Shown here: positions 9,067 through 17,397 of the stretch, in pieces | Position numbering within the stretch: position 1 is the first letter of the stretch | How the letters are laid out: every line of letters starts with the position of its first letter | The notes under the pieces: generated by a model | Told to the model about the DNA's origin: nothing | The model's database searches: none | The model's input: only the letters and a program-made list of their open reading frames with translations | Translations under genes and position numbers: made by a program | Origin: Saccharospirillum salsuginis | Lineage (GTDB): Bacteria; Pseudomonadota; Gammaproteobacteria; Pseudomonadales; Natronospirillaceae | Direction of reading: 5' to 3' | Length of the DNA stretch: 64,000 bases | Assembly: GCF_014651855.1 (NCBI RefSeq) | Contig: NZ_BMXR01000001.1 | Span: 434,001-498,000, forward strand

Positions 9067-10185
9067 ATGCCCCATCTCAATCTCGATCAACTGATCCATG
9101 CCCTGTCCTTGCGCGATCTGAGCGACCCCGGCCAGGGCCCGCACGCCATGCAGCGTCTGATCACCGATATTCAGAGCGCTGTGCTGACGCACTATTCATG
9201 CCCGTTGCAACAATTGCGCACTTCACCTCTGGTGCCGGTGCGGGACAATTACGATGCACTCGGCTACCCCGCCGACGGGCCTGCCCGCGAAGCGCGATAC
9301 AGTCGCTATGTCGCGCCCGGCTGGATGTTGCGCACCCAGACCTCGACCCTGGTCCCCGGTTGGCTGCGTGGCTGGACGGACAAGACGCCGCGCCGGCTCG
9401 GGCTGATCACCTGTGGTCTGGTCTATCGCCGCGACAGCATCGATCGGTTGCACACCGGCGAACCCCACCAGTTGGATCTCTGGGTGTTGATCCCGCGATC
9501 GGAGGTGACCGATCCGGACCGGATGCTGCGCAAGGCGATCGATACGGTTTTGCACGCGGTCCTGCCCGACCACGCCATCAATCTCAGTGATTCGCCGCAT
9601 CCCTACACTGAAGGGGGGTTGCAAATCGATGCCCTGTCGGACCGAGATGAGCTGATCGAGATCGGCGAATGCGGCCGCATCGACCCGGGTTTACTGACTC
9701 GCACCGGTTGGGATCCGGACAAGGTCACCGGCATCGCCATGGGGCTGGGTCTCGATCGATTGCTGATGCTGCGTAAACACCTGCCCGATATCCGTCTGTT
9801 GCGTCAGCAGGATCCGAGGGTGGTGGAACAGATGCAAACGCTCAACCGGTGGCGACCGGTGTCGTATCAACCGACCATTGAACGCGATCTGTCGATCGCG
9901 ACCGATGCGCAGATGGATGAGGAGGTGCTGGGTGATCGAATACGGGAGGCGTTGCCGGATCGGCTGAGTTGGCTGGAGGCGGTCCGGGTGTTGAACGAGA
10001 CGCCCTATGAGTCGTTGCCGGAGGTGGCTCGGGAGCGCATCGGTATGCAACCGGGGCAGAAAAATGTGCTGGTACGACTGACCATCCGCCATCCGACCCG
10101 CAGCATTACACGGGACGAGGCCAACGACCTGCGCAACCGGGTTTACTCCGCCATCCACGAGGGCTCAAACCTGATGCTCGCATGA
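9067..10185 (+). CDS. Stand-alone PheS-like class II synthetase domain fused to FDX-ACB domain
   Basis: 372 residues from the ATG at 9067, which has GGAG 6 bases upstream; a GTG at 8986 is in frame but lacks a ribosome site. The core resembles the phenylalanyl-tRNA synthetase alpha subunit: RTQTSTLVPGWL (about 89-100), motif 2 around LITCGLVYRRDSIDRLHTGEPHQ (113-135) and motif 3 GIAMGLGLDRLLMLR (about 222-236). From about residue 266 (YQPTIERDLSIATD) it continues into an anticodon-binding FDX-ACB domain, normally found at the end of PheT. The N-terminal tRNA-binding coiled coil of PheS is absent. The architecture is that of the single-chain mitochondrial enzyme, so it is a PheRS paralogue; whether it charges tRNA-Phe or another acceptor is unknown. 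Confidence 0.8.
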   Translation: MPHLNLDQLIHALSLRDLSDPGQGPHAMQRLITDIQSAVLTHYSCPLQQLRTSPLVPVRDNYDALGYPADGPAREARYSRYVAPGWMLRTQTSTLVPGWLRGWTDKTPRRLGLITCGLVYRRDSIDRLHTGEPHQLDLWVLIPRSEVTDPDRMLRKAIDTVLHAVLPDHAINLSDSPHPYTEGGLQIDALSDRDELIEIGECGRIDPGLLTRTGWDPDKVTGIAMGLGLDRLLMLRKHLPDIRLLRQQDPRVVEQMQTLNRWRPVSYQPTIERDLSIATDAQMDEEVLGDRIREALPDRLSWLEAVRVLNETPYESLPEVARERIGMQPGQKNVLVRLTIRHPTRSITRDEANDLRNRVYSAIHEGSNLMLA

Positions 10186-10202
10186 CAGTGTGCCATTGGT
10201 CC

Positions 10203-10317
10203 GTGCCAGGGGGCGGGGTAGGCTCCCCCGGGGTCGCCGTAAATACGTCCCTGTAGGCTTGGCGGCAGCATCCATGCTGCCGACATCCCCGGTGGAGCCT
10301 ACCCCGCCCCCTGGCAC
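10203..10317. repeat. Palindromic ATGGAT-hairpin element, copy R1
   Basis: Outer arms 10203-10233 and 10287-10317 are 31 bases long and complementary at 30 positions. Inside, on the minus strand, is a 6-base-pair hairpin with an ATGGAT loop (10264-10281), followed by an AAGCCTACAGGG...TTTACGGCGACCCC segment. It lies between the convergent PheS-like and dctM genes. Confidence 0.85.
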
Positions 10318-10342
10318 TTACAGCAGTATCGCCGCCCAAAAC

Positions 10343-10363
10343 GTAGGGTGGGCACCGCCCACC
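10343..10363. repeat. GTAGGGTGGGC-type hairpin repeat
   Basis: GTAGGGTGGGCACCGCCCACC contains a perfect 7-base stem (GGTGGGC/GCCCACC) with a 3-base loop. It lies between convergent genes, where it could assist termination in either direction. The GTAGGGYGG start resembles the second repeat family of this window. Confidence 0.6.
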
Positions 10364-10426
10364 AAAGGTATTTAACCGAGACGCTAGAAACTACCACCAC
10401 CTCGAACCAACACCAAATACTCTACC

Positions 10427-11788
10427 TCAAGCCCCATACCTCAACTCAGGCAACCAAAGCACCAATTCCTCAAAGAAAAACACCAACGTCACCGCCAACA
10501 CCTGCAACAAAATAAACGGAATCACCCCTTTATAAATATCGGTCGTCTTCACTTCGGGCGGTGCCACGCCTTTCAAATAAAACAACGAGAAACCGACCGG
10601 CGGTGTCAGAAAGGAGGTCTGCAACGTCAACGCGAACAGGACAACAAACCAGGTCAGGTCGAAGCCCATGGACGCCACAACCGGTCCGACCAGGGGCAAG
10701 AGGATCAAGCTGATTTCCAGCCAGTCCAGGAAGAAACCGGCGAGGAAGGCGACGAACAGGATCACCAGGACAATGCCGCCAGGCGAGAGCGGAATACCGG
10801 TCAGCAGGCCGGCGATGAATTCGTCGCCGCCGAGTGACCGCAGCACGACGGCGAAGGCGGTCGCGCCGAGAAAGATGCCGAAGACGAAGGCGGTGGTGAC
10901 CGATGTCTTGCGCGAGACGTCCTTGATCACGTCCCAGTTCAGCTTGCCGTTCATGGCGGCCAGTATGGACGCGCCGAGTGCGCCGACGCCGGAAGCTTCG
11001 GTAGGTGTGGCGATGCCGAAGAAGATCGAGCCCAGTACGGCCAGGATCAGTCCGAGTGGCGGTACCACGGCCCACAGGGTGGCGAGGATCACCTTGGCGG
11101 TAATGGGGGGCAGGTCGGTTCTCGACGGCGACAGGTCGGGCTTGAGCCAGGCGGCGATGACGACGTAGGCGATGTACAGACAGCCCAGCATGACGCCGGG
11201 AATCAGGGCGCCCATGAACAGGTCGCCGACGGACAGCGACAATTGGTCGGCCATGATGATCAGCATGATGCTGGGCGGAATCAGGATGCCCAGGGTGCCG
11301 CTGGAGGCGACGATGCCGCTGGCGAACGCGGGCGAGTATTGCTGACGCAGCATGACCGGCAGGGACAACATGGCCAACAACACGACGGAGGCGCCGACGA
11401 TGCCGGTGGAGGCCGCCAACAGGATACCGATCAGGATCACGGCGACACCCATGCCGCCCCGGAAACGGCCGAAGACGTTGACGAAGTTGGTCATCAGTCG
11501 TTCGGCGACGCCGGATCGCTCCAGCATGAGCCCCATGAATATGAACATCGGCAAGGCGACCAGGACCCATTTGGTCATCTGAGCGTAGATGCGTTGCACG
11601 ATGATACCGAAGATGTTCCAGTCGGTGAGGTAGTAGGTATCCACGTCGAGATATTCAAACGCGAAGATCGCACCGACACTGAAAAACACCGACACCCCGG
11701 CCAGTACCCAGGCGACGGGAAAGCCGGTGAAGATGAGCAGCATGAAGCTGCCCAGCATGGCTAAGACTATAAATTCGTAAGTTTCCAA
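10427..11788 (-). CDS. dctM: TRAP transporter large permease subunit (DctM)
   Basis: 453 residues, almost entirely membrane-spanning, with family hallmarks ASTGIVGASVVLLAMLSLP, GTLGILIPPSIMLIIMADQL and FLTPPVGFSLFYLKGVAP. It forms the sodium-driven transport channel with DctQ in the inner membrane. The start is a TTG with GGAG about 10 bases upstream, because the nearby ATG is out of frame. It is the last gene of a P-Q-M operon, 54 bases after dctQ. Length is normal for the family, unlike the second DctM of this window. Confidence 0.93.
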   Translation of the reverse strand: METYEFIVLAMLGSFMLLIFTGFPVAWVLAGVSVFFSVGAIFAFEYLDVDTYYLTDWNIFGIIVQRIYAQMTKWVLVALPMFIFMGLMLERSGVAERLMTNFVNVFGRFRGGMGVAVILIGILLAASTGIVGASVVLLAMLSLPVMLRQQYSPAFASGIVASSGTLGILIPPSIMLIIMADQLSLSVGDLFMGALIPGVMLGCLYIAYVVIAAWLKPDLSPSRTDLPPITAKVILATLWAVVPPLGLILAVLGSIFFGIATPTEASGVGALGASILAAMNGKLNWDVIKDVSRKTSVTTAFVFGIFLGATAFAVVLRSLGGDEFIAGLLTGIPLSPGGIVLVILFVAFLAGFFLDWLEISLILLPLVGPVVASMGFDLTWFVVLFALTLQTSFLTPPVGFSLFYLKGVAPPEVKTTDIYKGVIPFILLQVLAVTLVFFFEELVLWLPELRYGA

Positions 11789-11842
11789 AACTGCATCACT
11801 CCACGGCCGGAACGGCCCGTACTGCCAGCCGGATCGAGCACA

Positions 11843-12448
11843 TCAACCGCGACGTTTACCGGCCGGTATGGCCTTGGGGAATCCGGTCAGCAGCGACAGC
11901 GCCCGCAACGCCCGCGCGACGGCGGACATGAGCAGCAGGCTGAAGCCGACCAGGATGACGGACTTGATCAACCAGCGCATCGGCAAACCACCCGGCGCGC
12001 CGGAGACTTCATTGATCAGGTAACTGCGCTCCACGAACGGATAGGCGTAGATCAGGATCAGTACGCAGAACGGCGCCAGCAACAACATCATGCCCAGCAG
12101 TTCAATCCAGGCGCGCTTGCGCGCTGACAATTGTTCCGCCAGCACATCCACGCGGACGTGTCCGTCTTTCACCACGGCGTAGGACAACGCGATCATGAAA
12201 CCGATCGAGTACAGGTGCCATTGCAGTTCTTCGAGCGCCACGAAGGTGGTGTCGAAGAAATAACGCAGAAAGACGTTGGCCACGACCAGCGCCAGCAGGA
12301 TGATCCAACTCCAGGAAAAAAAACGGCCGAACGCATCGACAATGGCTTCAAGGACATTGGAAATCCGCGTATGCGGATACGAGACAACGGTGGGGCCATG
12401 CCCCACCGCCTCCTCGATTTTGTCGGGATCAAAATCGAACTGGCTCAT
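11843..12448 (-). CDS. dctQ: TRAP transporter small permease subunit (DctQ)
   Basis: 201 residues with four predicted membrane helices. It includes the DctQ-type stretch VALEELQWHLYSIGFMIALSYAVVKDGHVRVDVL, which matches the family core. It scaffolds the large permease in the inner membrane. Its start lies 3 bases after the dctP stop codon, so translation is probably coupled. Confidence 0.92.
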   Translation of the reverse strand: MSQFDFDPDKIEEAVGHGPTVVSYPHTRISNVLEAIVDAFGRFFSWSWIILLALVVANVFLRYFFDTTFVALEELQWHLYSIGFMIALSYAVVKDGHVRVDVLAEQLSARKRAWIELLGMMLLLAPFCVLILIYAYPFVERSYLINEVSGAPGGLPMRWLIKSVILVGFSLLLMSAVARALRALSLLTGFPKAIPAGKRRG

Positions 12449-12451
12449 GGA

Positions 12452-13510
12452 TTAATCCAGGTGATAGTCGCGCGGCAGGTAGCCGTAAGTCTTCCAGATG
12501 GCGTGTTCGGCCTGGAATTCCTTCATCGAGGAGTAGACCCGGGCGAACATTTCGTCCTGCTCGGAGTACTTCTGCATGACCTTTTCGGTGGCCGCTTCGA
12601 ATTCTTTCAGAACCGATTCGTCGTACTGGTGCAGGTTGACACCCAGCTCTTCGAATTCGTTCAGGGCTGCACCCTGCAAGGCTTCGGCCTTGGCGATGGC
12701 GGCGGCGTTACCGGCCATGCAGGCGGTCTCGATCAGGCTCTGGGTCTGGGCGTTCAGGTCGTTCCACTTGTCCAGGTTCACGTAGAGGTACTGGTTGGTG
12801 GACGGCTGGTGCCAGCCCGGCAGGTAGTAGTGCTTGGCGACCTGATAGAAACCGAGTTGCTTGTCGATGATCGGCAGGGAGAATTCGGTCGCATCGAGAA
12901 CACCGGTTTCCAGCGCCTGGTACAACTCACCACCCGGCAGAACGTTCACAGACATACCGAATTCGGACATGATTTCACCGCCGAGACCGGCCGCGCGGAA
13001 TTTCAGACCCTTGAAGTCTTCAACGCCATTCATTTCCTCGGTAAACCAACCGGCGGATTCCGGGCTGATGGTGCCGCACAGAATGGGGTGTACGTTGTAG
13101 GGTTCGTACAGTTCTTCGAGCAGTTCCTTACCGCCGTGGTGGTTCATCCAGGCCAGGAATTCCTGGGATTCCAGACCGAACGGCGTGGCGCCGAACAAGG
13201 CGGACGCGGGAATCTGACCCCACTCATACCCCATCCAGGAATAGCCGGCCGGAATGTTACCGGAGCTGACGTTGTCGAAAATCGACAGCGCGGGAACCAG
13301 CTTGCCGGGTTCGAAGGCCTGCAGGGTGACGCGGCCGTCACTGACGTTGGAAACCATTTCGGACACCAGCGGCATGGTGTCGCCGAGTGCGGTCAGGGAA
13401 GAGGAAAAGGCCATCGGCACTTGCCAGCGAATGCGATCGAAATCGGCCATGGCCACGGGCGCGGCGGTTATGGTACCGGCGAGCAGCAGGGTGGATACGG
13501 TCTTCTTCAT
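12452..13510 (-). CDS. dctP: TRAP transporter periplasmic solute-binding protein (DctP, TakP-like)
   Basis: 352 residues from the ATG at 13510, with GGAG upstream. A Sec signal peptide (MKKTVSTLLLAGTITAAPVAMA) is followed by the mature protein. The fold matches the DctP family, with the conserved GLKFRAAGLGGEIMSEFGMSVNVLPGGELYQALETGVLDATEF region that positions the carboxylate-binding Arg. The length and the YYLPGWHQPS segment place it near the TakP (2-oxo-acid) and mannitol/chloroaromatic subgroup. The likely substrate is an organic acid; the exact one cannot be read. Confidence 0.92.
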   Translation of the reverse strand: MKKTVSTLLLAGTITAAPVAMADFDRIRWQVPMAFSSSLTALGDTMPLVSEMVSNVSDGRVTLQAFEPGKLVPALSIFDNVSSGNIPAGYSWMGYEWGQIPASALFGATPFGLESQEFLAWMNHHGGKELLEELYEPYNVHPILCGTISPESAGWFTEEMNGVEDFKGLKFRAAGLGGEIMSEFGMSVNVLPGGELYQALETGVLDATEFSLPIIDKQLGFYQVAKHYYLPGWHQPSTNQYLYVNLDKWNDLNAQTQSLIETACMAGNAAAIAKAEALQGAALNEFEELGVNLHQYDESVLKEFEAATEKVMQKYSEQDEMFARVYSSMKEFQAEHAIWKTYGYLPRDYHLD

Positions 13511-13739
13511 GAGATTACTCCACTTGTTATCGTTGTTGTGGGCACGGGGTGTTTCCGTGCCAGGCGCTTGCATCCTAGGCGTGGAGTAAGATCCTTGGCT
13601 GTCGTACCTTGGTAGGAGGGTTGGCTATGAGGCTTGGTTGCGGGGTTGGTGGGTGGTCCTGCTTTGGTAGGAGGCTTATTTTTTTTGGTGCCAGTCGTCT
13701 GACTTTGCTGGGTTGGCTCTGGTGCCTTTGGTCCGCAAC
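13511..13739. other. Leader and G/T-rich intergenic stretch upstream of dctP
   Basis: It contains a hairpin GGCACGG/CCGTGCC (13541-13561) in the dctP leader. A G/T-rich stretch has two copies of TTGGTAGGAGG (near 13608 and 13664). No credible gene was seen; the reading frames here have no recognisable protein character. Confidence 0.5.
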
Positions 13740-13859
13740 CGGTGTCGGGGGTAGCCAATTCGAGGCCGCGCGGGATGCCGCCCACTCAACCCATCCATGG
13801 GGGCTTAACTTCGGCAATCCCTGCCTCAGATATCCTCGAATAGGCTACCCCCGACACCG
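13740..13859. repeat. Palindromic ATGGAT-hairpin element, copy R2
   Basis: Arms 13740-13765 and 13834-13859 pair with one mismatch. The core, read on the minus strand, carries GGCAGGGATTGCC and CCCATGGATGGG hairpins. Together with R3 and the GTAGGG repeats it forms a repeat nest between divergent dctP and rimO. Confidence 0.8.
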
Positions 13860-13918
13860 TTCGCTTACAGCCGTACCACATTATTCTTCCATTTCCCTTT
13901 TATTTCGTTCTCCCATAG

Positions 13919-13951
13919 GTAGGGCAGAAGAGCTCAAAGCGATATCTGCCG
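13919..13951 (+). repeat. Half copy of GTAGGGCRGAAG repeat
   Basis: It begins GTAGGGCAGAAGAGC and ends in GATATCTGCCG, the same layout as the left half of the complete copy at 14021. Its ends are complementary to the right end of that copy (14130-14141). Confidence 0.6.
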
Positions 13952-13973
13952 TTTAGTGCCGTGCCACCGCAAC

Positions 13974-14013
13974 AAGCACAAGTCGCGGGGGATAGCCCTG
14001 CCAGGGATGTCGG
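13974..14013 (+). repeat. Probable truncated arm of an ATGGAT-hairpin element
   Basis: The stretch AAGTCGCGGGGGATAGCCC, followed by TGCCAGGGATGTCGG, resembles the left arm of R3 (14169-14215). No ATGGAT core or right arm follows; a GTAGGG repeat begins 7 bases later. This reads as a fragment cut off by the second repeat family. Confidence 0.35.
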
Positions 14014-14020
14014 TAGTCAT

Positions 14021-14141
14021 GTAGGGCGGAAGAGCGAAGCGTTATCCGCCATTCCAAACGTGGCAAATAGGAAGCACCTGCCACCACACAACACGGCAGA
14101 TAACGCCTACGGCCCGATGTGTCGGACCACTTCTGCCCTAC
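14021..14141. repeat. Complete GTAGGGCGGAAG inverted-terminus repeat
   Basis: The left end is GTAGGGCGGAAGAGCGAAGC, continuing GTTATCCGCC. The right end is CGGCAGATAACGCC (14094) through CTTCTGCCCTAC (14130-14141). Termini and subterminal blocks are inverted copies, giving a 121-base non-coding element like the one at 33576. Confidence 0.6.
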
Positions 14142-14168
14142 GACTATACGACGGTGGTTCCGTTGCAA

Positions 14169-14283
14169 GCGCAGGGTGCCGGGGGTGGCCCTGTCGGGAT
14201 ATCGGCCGCCCGGATGGCAGCCGTCAAGCCCCCATGGACGGGTTTATGGCGACCCCGACAGGGCCACCCCCGGCACCCTGCGC
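14169..14283. repeat. Palindromic ATGGAT-hairpin element, copy R3 (perfect 30-base arms)
   Basis: Arms 14169-14198 and 14254-14283 are perfectly complementary over 30 bases. The core holds a GCC-CGGAT-GGC hairpin and CCCATGGACGGG. It lies 50 bases upstream of the rimO promoter. Confidence 0.85.
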
Positions 14284-14334
14284 GTACCAGTGCCTACCAA
14301 CCCAACACGGGTACAAACATTTACCACCTCCAGC

Positions 14335-14362
14335 TTGAAGCCGTTACCCATAAAGCTACAAT
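14335..14362 (+). promoter_or_regulatory. Sigma-70 promoter of rimO
   Basis: A TTGAAG -35 box (14335-14340) and a TACAAT -10 box (14357-14362) are separated by 16 bases, about 40 bases before the rimO ATG. Confidence 0.6.
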
Positions 14363-14404
14363 ACGGCCCCTTTTCATCCGCACCAGCATCGAGGCACTCA
14401 TCCC

Positions 14405-15760
14405 ATGTCGACGCAGACGTTCAACCCCCGCGAAGGCCAGTCCACCGGCAGCCATGGCCGCATTGGTTTTGTCAGCCTGGGTTGCCCCAAGAACACCGTC
14501 GACTCCGAGCGCATCCTCACCCAGTTGCGGGCCGAGGGCTACGACATCGTGCCGTCCTACCACGACGCCGATGTCGTCATCGTCAATACCTGCGGTTTTA
14601 TCAATTCCGCCGTGCAGGAGTCGCTGGACACCATCGGCGAAGCCCTGCGCGAGAACGGCAAGGTGCTGGTGACGGGCTGCCTCGGTGCCAAGGAAGACGA
14701 CATTCGCGAAGTGCATCCCAATGTGCTGTCGGTGACCGGTCCGCACGCTTACGAGGCCGTGGTCGGCCAGGTGCATGATGTGGTGCCGCCGAAACACGAC
14801 CCCTTTATTTCGCTGGTGCCGGATACCGGCATCAAGCTGACGCCCAAGCATTACGCCTATCTGAAGATTTCCGAGGGCTGCAACCACCGCTGCAGTTTCT
14901 GCATTATTCCCTCGTTCCGGGGCGATCTGGTCAGCCGGCCCGTAGGTCAGGTGTTGAGCGAAGCCGAGCGGCTGGTGAACAACGGCACCAAGGAACTGCT
15001 GGTGATCTCGCAGGACACCAGCGCCTACGGCGTGGACCTCAAGTACCGTACCGATTTCTGGAACGGCAAGCCGGTAAAAACCCGGATGAAGGAGCTGTGC
15101 CAGGAACTGGGCAAGCTGGATGCCTGGGTGCGGTTGCACTACGTCTACCCTTACCCGCATGTGGACGAGATCATCCCGCTGATGGCGGAGAATGGCATTC
15201 TTCCGTATCTGGATATCCCGTTCCAGCACGCGAGCCCCAAGGTGTTGAAAGCGATGAAACGCCCGGCCCATTCGGAAAAGGTACTGGAACGGATTCACCG
15301 CTGGCGGGAGATTTGCCCGGACATTACGCTGCGTTCCACCTTCATCGTCGGTTTCCCGGGCGAGACTGAGGAAGATTTCCAGATGCTGCTCGACTTCCTG
15401 GAGGAAGCCCAACTCGATCGCGTCGGCGCCTTCAAATACTCCAATGTCGACGGCGCCGCCTCGAAAGAGCTGCCGGATCAGGTGGACGAAGCCGTCAAGC
15501 AGGAGCGACTGAATCGCTTCATGGCCGTGCAGCAGCGCATCAGTGCCGCCAAGTTGCAGGCGAAGGTGGGCACCCGTATCGAGGTGATCGTCGACGAAGT
15601 CGTCGAGGAAGGGGCCGTCGCCCGTTCCAAGGCGGATGCCCCGGACATCGACGGCCAGGTGTTCCTGGATAACCAGACTCACCTGAAACCGGGCGACCGG
15701 TTGTGGGTCGAGGTCGAAGAAGCCGACGAATACGACCTCTGGGCGCACCCGGTGGCGTGA
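14405..15760 (+). CDS. rimO: Ribosomal protein S12 methylthiotransferase RimO
   Basis: 451 residues, normal for RimO. The N-terminal UPF0004 domain has [12 protein letters not shown] and NTCGFI Cys residues for one [4Fe-4S] cluster. The radical-SAM domain has [15 protein letters not shown] for the second. A C-terminal TRAM domain follows from about residue 380. RimO methylthiolates the conserved Asp of ribosomal protein S12 in the cytoplasm. It stands alone, preceded by a good promoter, and is convergent with the AraC gene at 15803. Confidence 0.97.
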   Translation: MSTQTFNPREGQSTGSHGRIGFVSLGCPKNTVDSERILTQLRAEGYDIVPSYHDADVVIVNTCGFINSAVQESLDTIGEALRENGKVLVTGCLGAKEDDIREVHPNVLSVTGPHAYEAVVGQVHDVVPPKHDPFISLVPDTGIKLTPKHYAYLKISEGCNHRCSFCIIPSFRGDLVSRPVGQVLSEAERLVNNGTKELLVISQDTSAYGVDLKYRTDFWNGKPVKTRMKELCQELGKLDAWVRLHYVYPYPHVDEIIPLMAENGILPYLDIPFQHASPKVLKAMKRPAHSEKVLERIHRWREICPDITLRSTFIVGFPGETEEDFQMLLDFLEEAQLDRVGAFKYSNVDGAASKELPDQVDEAVKQERLNRFMAVQQRISAAKLQAKVGTRIEVIVDEVVEEGAVARSKADAPDIDGQVFLDNQTHLKPGDRLWVEVEEADEYDLWAHPVA

Positions 15761-15802
15761 TATCGGTACGACCGATGCCGCGCAAAACCGCGCTACTCAC
15801 GG

Positions 15803-16636
15803 TCAACCGGTCGTCCGTTCAGCGGACTCATGATTGTGCCCGGCTCTTTGTGCCTTTCGCCACTGGCCCGGCGTCGACCCATAGTGCTTTTTGAACTGCC
15901 GAATGAAATGGGTCACGTCCTGCCACCCGACCTGCTCGGCGATGTCCGCCACGGGCATTCGAGTATGAAGCAAGCGGAGACTGGCTTGCTGCAGACGATT
16001 GGCGATGATCCACTCCCCCACGCTGGCACCGGTAGCTTTCTTGACCCGATCGGTTACGTAGGCGGGGCTTCGATGCACGACCGCCGCCACGTCGGATAAA
16101 CTCAAAGGCTCGCAGCAATGCTGCTGCACATAGTCCAGCACACGCTCGACCAGCCCTTCACCCATGCGATGACTGGGCCGCATGACATCCGAAAGTTCGG
16201 CCATGATCAGACTCAGCAAGCTACTCTGCCGATCCAGATTGGACGTCGACACGGTTTGTCCCAGTCGATCGATCTCCTCGAAGTAGGCGCTCAAAATCGG
16301 CCGTCGTTCCACTGGAATCGTCACAGCGGGAAAAGCGCCCAGTTTGACGGCCCGGAACGGCGCCATCTGCGGATCCTCCCGGGTCCAGCCCAGACAGTGC
16401 GGGCAGAAGGACAGATGCCACAATTCCAGGTCTCGCCCCGTCAACAACCGATGCGGGGCCCCCGCCGGGATCACGATCGCCGTACCGGCGCCCATCGACA
16501 AGGTGTCACCTTGCTCCATCGATAACTCGCCGGACAACAGAAACGAGACAATGTGCTCGGCATGGTGCGCCTGATCGTGGGGCGCAAGCGTCGGCATCCG
16601 GTACCGGGCAACGGTCAGTGGCGGGTTGAGATCCAA
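15803..16636 (-). CDS. AraC-family regulator with cupin sensor domain
   Basis: 277 residues. An N-terminal cupin-like sensor domain (GTAIVIPAGAPHRLL) is followed by a C-terminal AraC double helix-turn-helix (LSLSDVAAVVHRSPAYVTDRVKKATG and IAEQVGWQDVTHFIRQFKKHYGSTPGQWR). The frame is open far upstream into the divergent methyltransferase. I place the start at the TTG at 16636 because GGGAG lies 7 bases before it and it begins just before the cupin; an internal ATG (PTLAPHDQ) is the alternative. It is divergent from the methyltransferase gene 128 bases away, which contains CTGTA-N9-TACAG (16733-16751), a possible operator. Confidence 0.85.
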   Translation of the reverse strand: MDLNPPLTVARYRMPTLAPHDQAHHAEHIVSFLLSGELSMEQGDTLSMGAGTAIVIPAGAPHRLLTGRDLELWHLSFCPHCLGWTREDPQMAPFRAVKLGAFPAVTIPVERRPILSAYFEEIDRLGQTVSTSNLDRQSSLLSLIMAELSDVMRPSHRMGEGLVERVLDYVQQHCCEPLSLSDVAAVVHRSPAYVTDRVKKATGASVGEWIIANRLQQASLRLLHTRMPVADIAEQVGWQDVTHFIRQFKKHYGSTPGQWRKAQRAGHNHESAERTTG

Positions 16637-16764
16637 GGTTTCACTCCCTTCAGGCTTCGCGCTGCAGAATCGAAAGATACGCCGATTTTTACCGAAGACG
16701 CCCTCTCCCGCAATCCCCCAGGCCCGCTTAACCTGTATGTACACCCTACAGCGGAGCATTACAG

Positions 16765-17346
16765 ATGTCGCACACTGAACAGACCGAGCGTTGGACGGAC
16801 ACCGAGGCGCAGTGGTACGCCGACAACTACGGAGATTGGCCGACAACCCGGATGCCGTTGAATGCGGTCGAGTGGCACGGAGACGAAACAGTGGTCGATC
16901 TGGGCTGTGGCACAGGCAGCAGCCTGCGCCACCTGACGACACTGTGCCCTTCCGGGCGGCTGATCGGTATCGAACCCACACCGGCCATGCTCGCGATTGC
17001 GCGCAAACAAACCGATGAAGCGGGGCTATCCGATCGCATCGACTATCAAGCCGGGGCTGCCGAAGCCATCCCGGTAGCCGACCGTTGTGTCGATACCGTT
17101 CTGGCGTTCAGCACCTATCACCATTGGCAGGACATCGACGCCAGCCTGACGGAGATCACCCGCGTACTCAAACCGGGCGGGCGCTTGTTGCTCTCGGAAG
17201 AACCCGAGATATTGAACATGCACGGCTTCACCCTGGCTGAGATCGAAACCCGCTTGAATCGAGCCGGAATGTCGATCGTCGGGACACAGCGGCTGCGCGA
17301 AGCCCCGGCGGAATGCGACCTCATCGTAGCGGCCTGGCCCGCCTGA
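16765..17346 (+). CDS. Class I SAM-dependent methyltransferase
   Basis: 193 residues with the Methyltransf_11 pattern: VVDLGCGTGSSLRHL (motif I, about 43-57), GIEPTPAML with the acidic residue for the SAM ribose, AAEAIPVADRCVDTVLAFSTYHHW (motif II), and ITRVLKPGGRLLLSEEP. It is soluble and cytoplasmic. The acceptor is not identifiable. Its divergent AraC neighbour suggests regulated expression. GGAG lies 8 bases before the ATG. Confidence 0.85.
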   Translation: MSHTEQTERWTDTEAQWYADNYGDWPTTRMPLNAVEWHGDETVVDLGCGTGSSLRHLTTLCPSGRLIGIEPTPAMLAIARKQTDEAGLSDRIDYQAGAAEAIPVADRCVDTVLAFSTYHHWQDIDASLTEITRVLKPGGRLLLSEEPEILNMHGFTLAEIETRLNRAGMSIVGTQRLREAPAECDLIVAAWPA

Positions 17347-17397
17347 ATCATATTCAACCGCGAGACGGACAGTACGACTCGGGCGTCATCTCAGCCT

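Noticed and set aside
10203-14283. CRISPR array from repeated hairpins
   Set aside because: The units are not regularly spaced, have no uniform spacers and are scattered across the window with no cas genes.
16733-16751. CTGTA-N9-TACAG as a LexA box
   Set aside because: LexA boxes of gammaproteobacteria have CTGT-N8-ACAG; here the spacing between CTGT and ACAG is 11. Kept only as a possible AraC operator.
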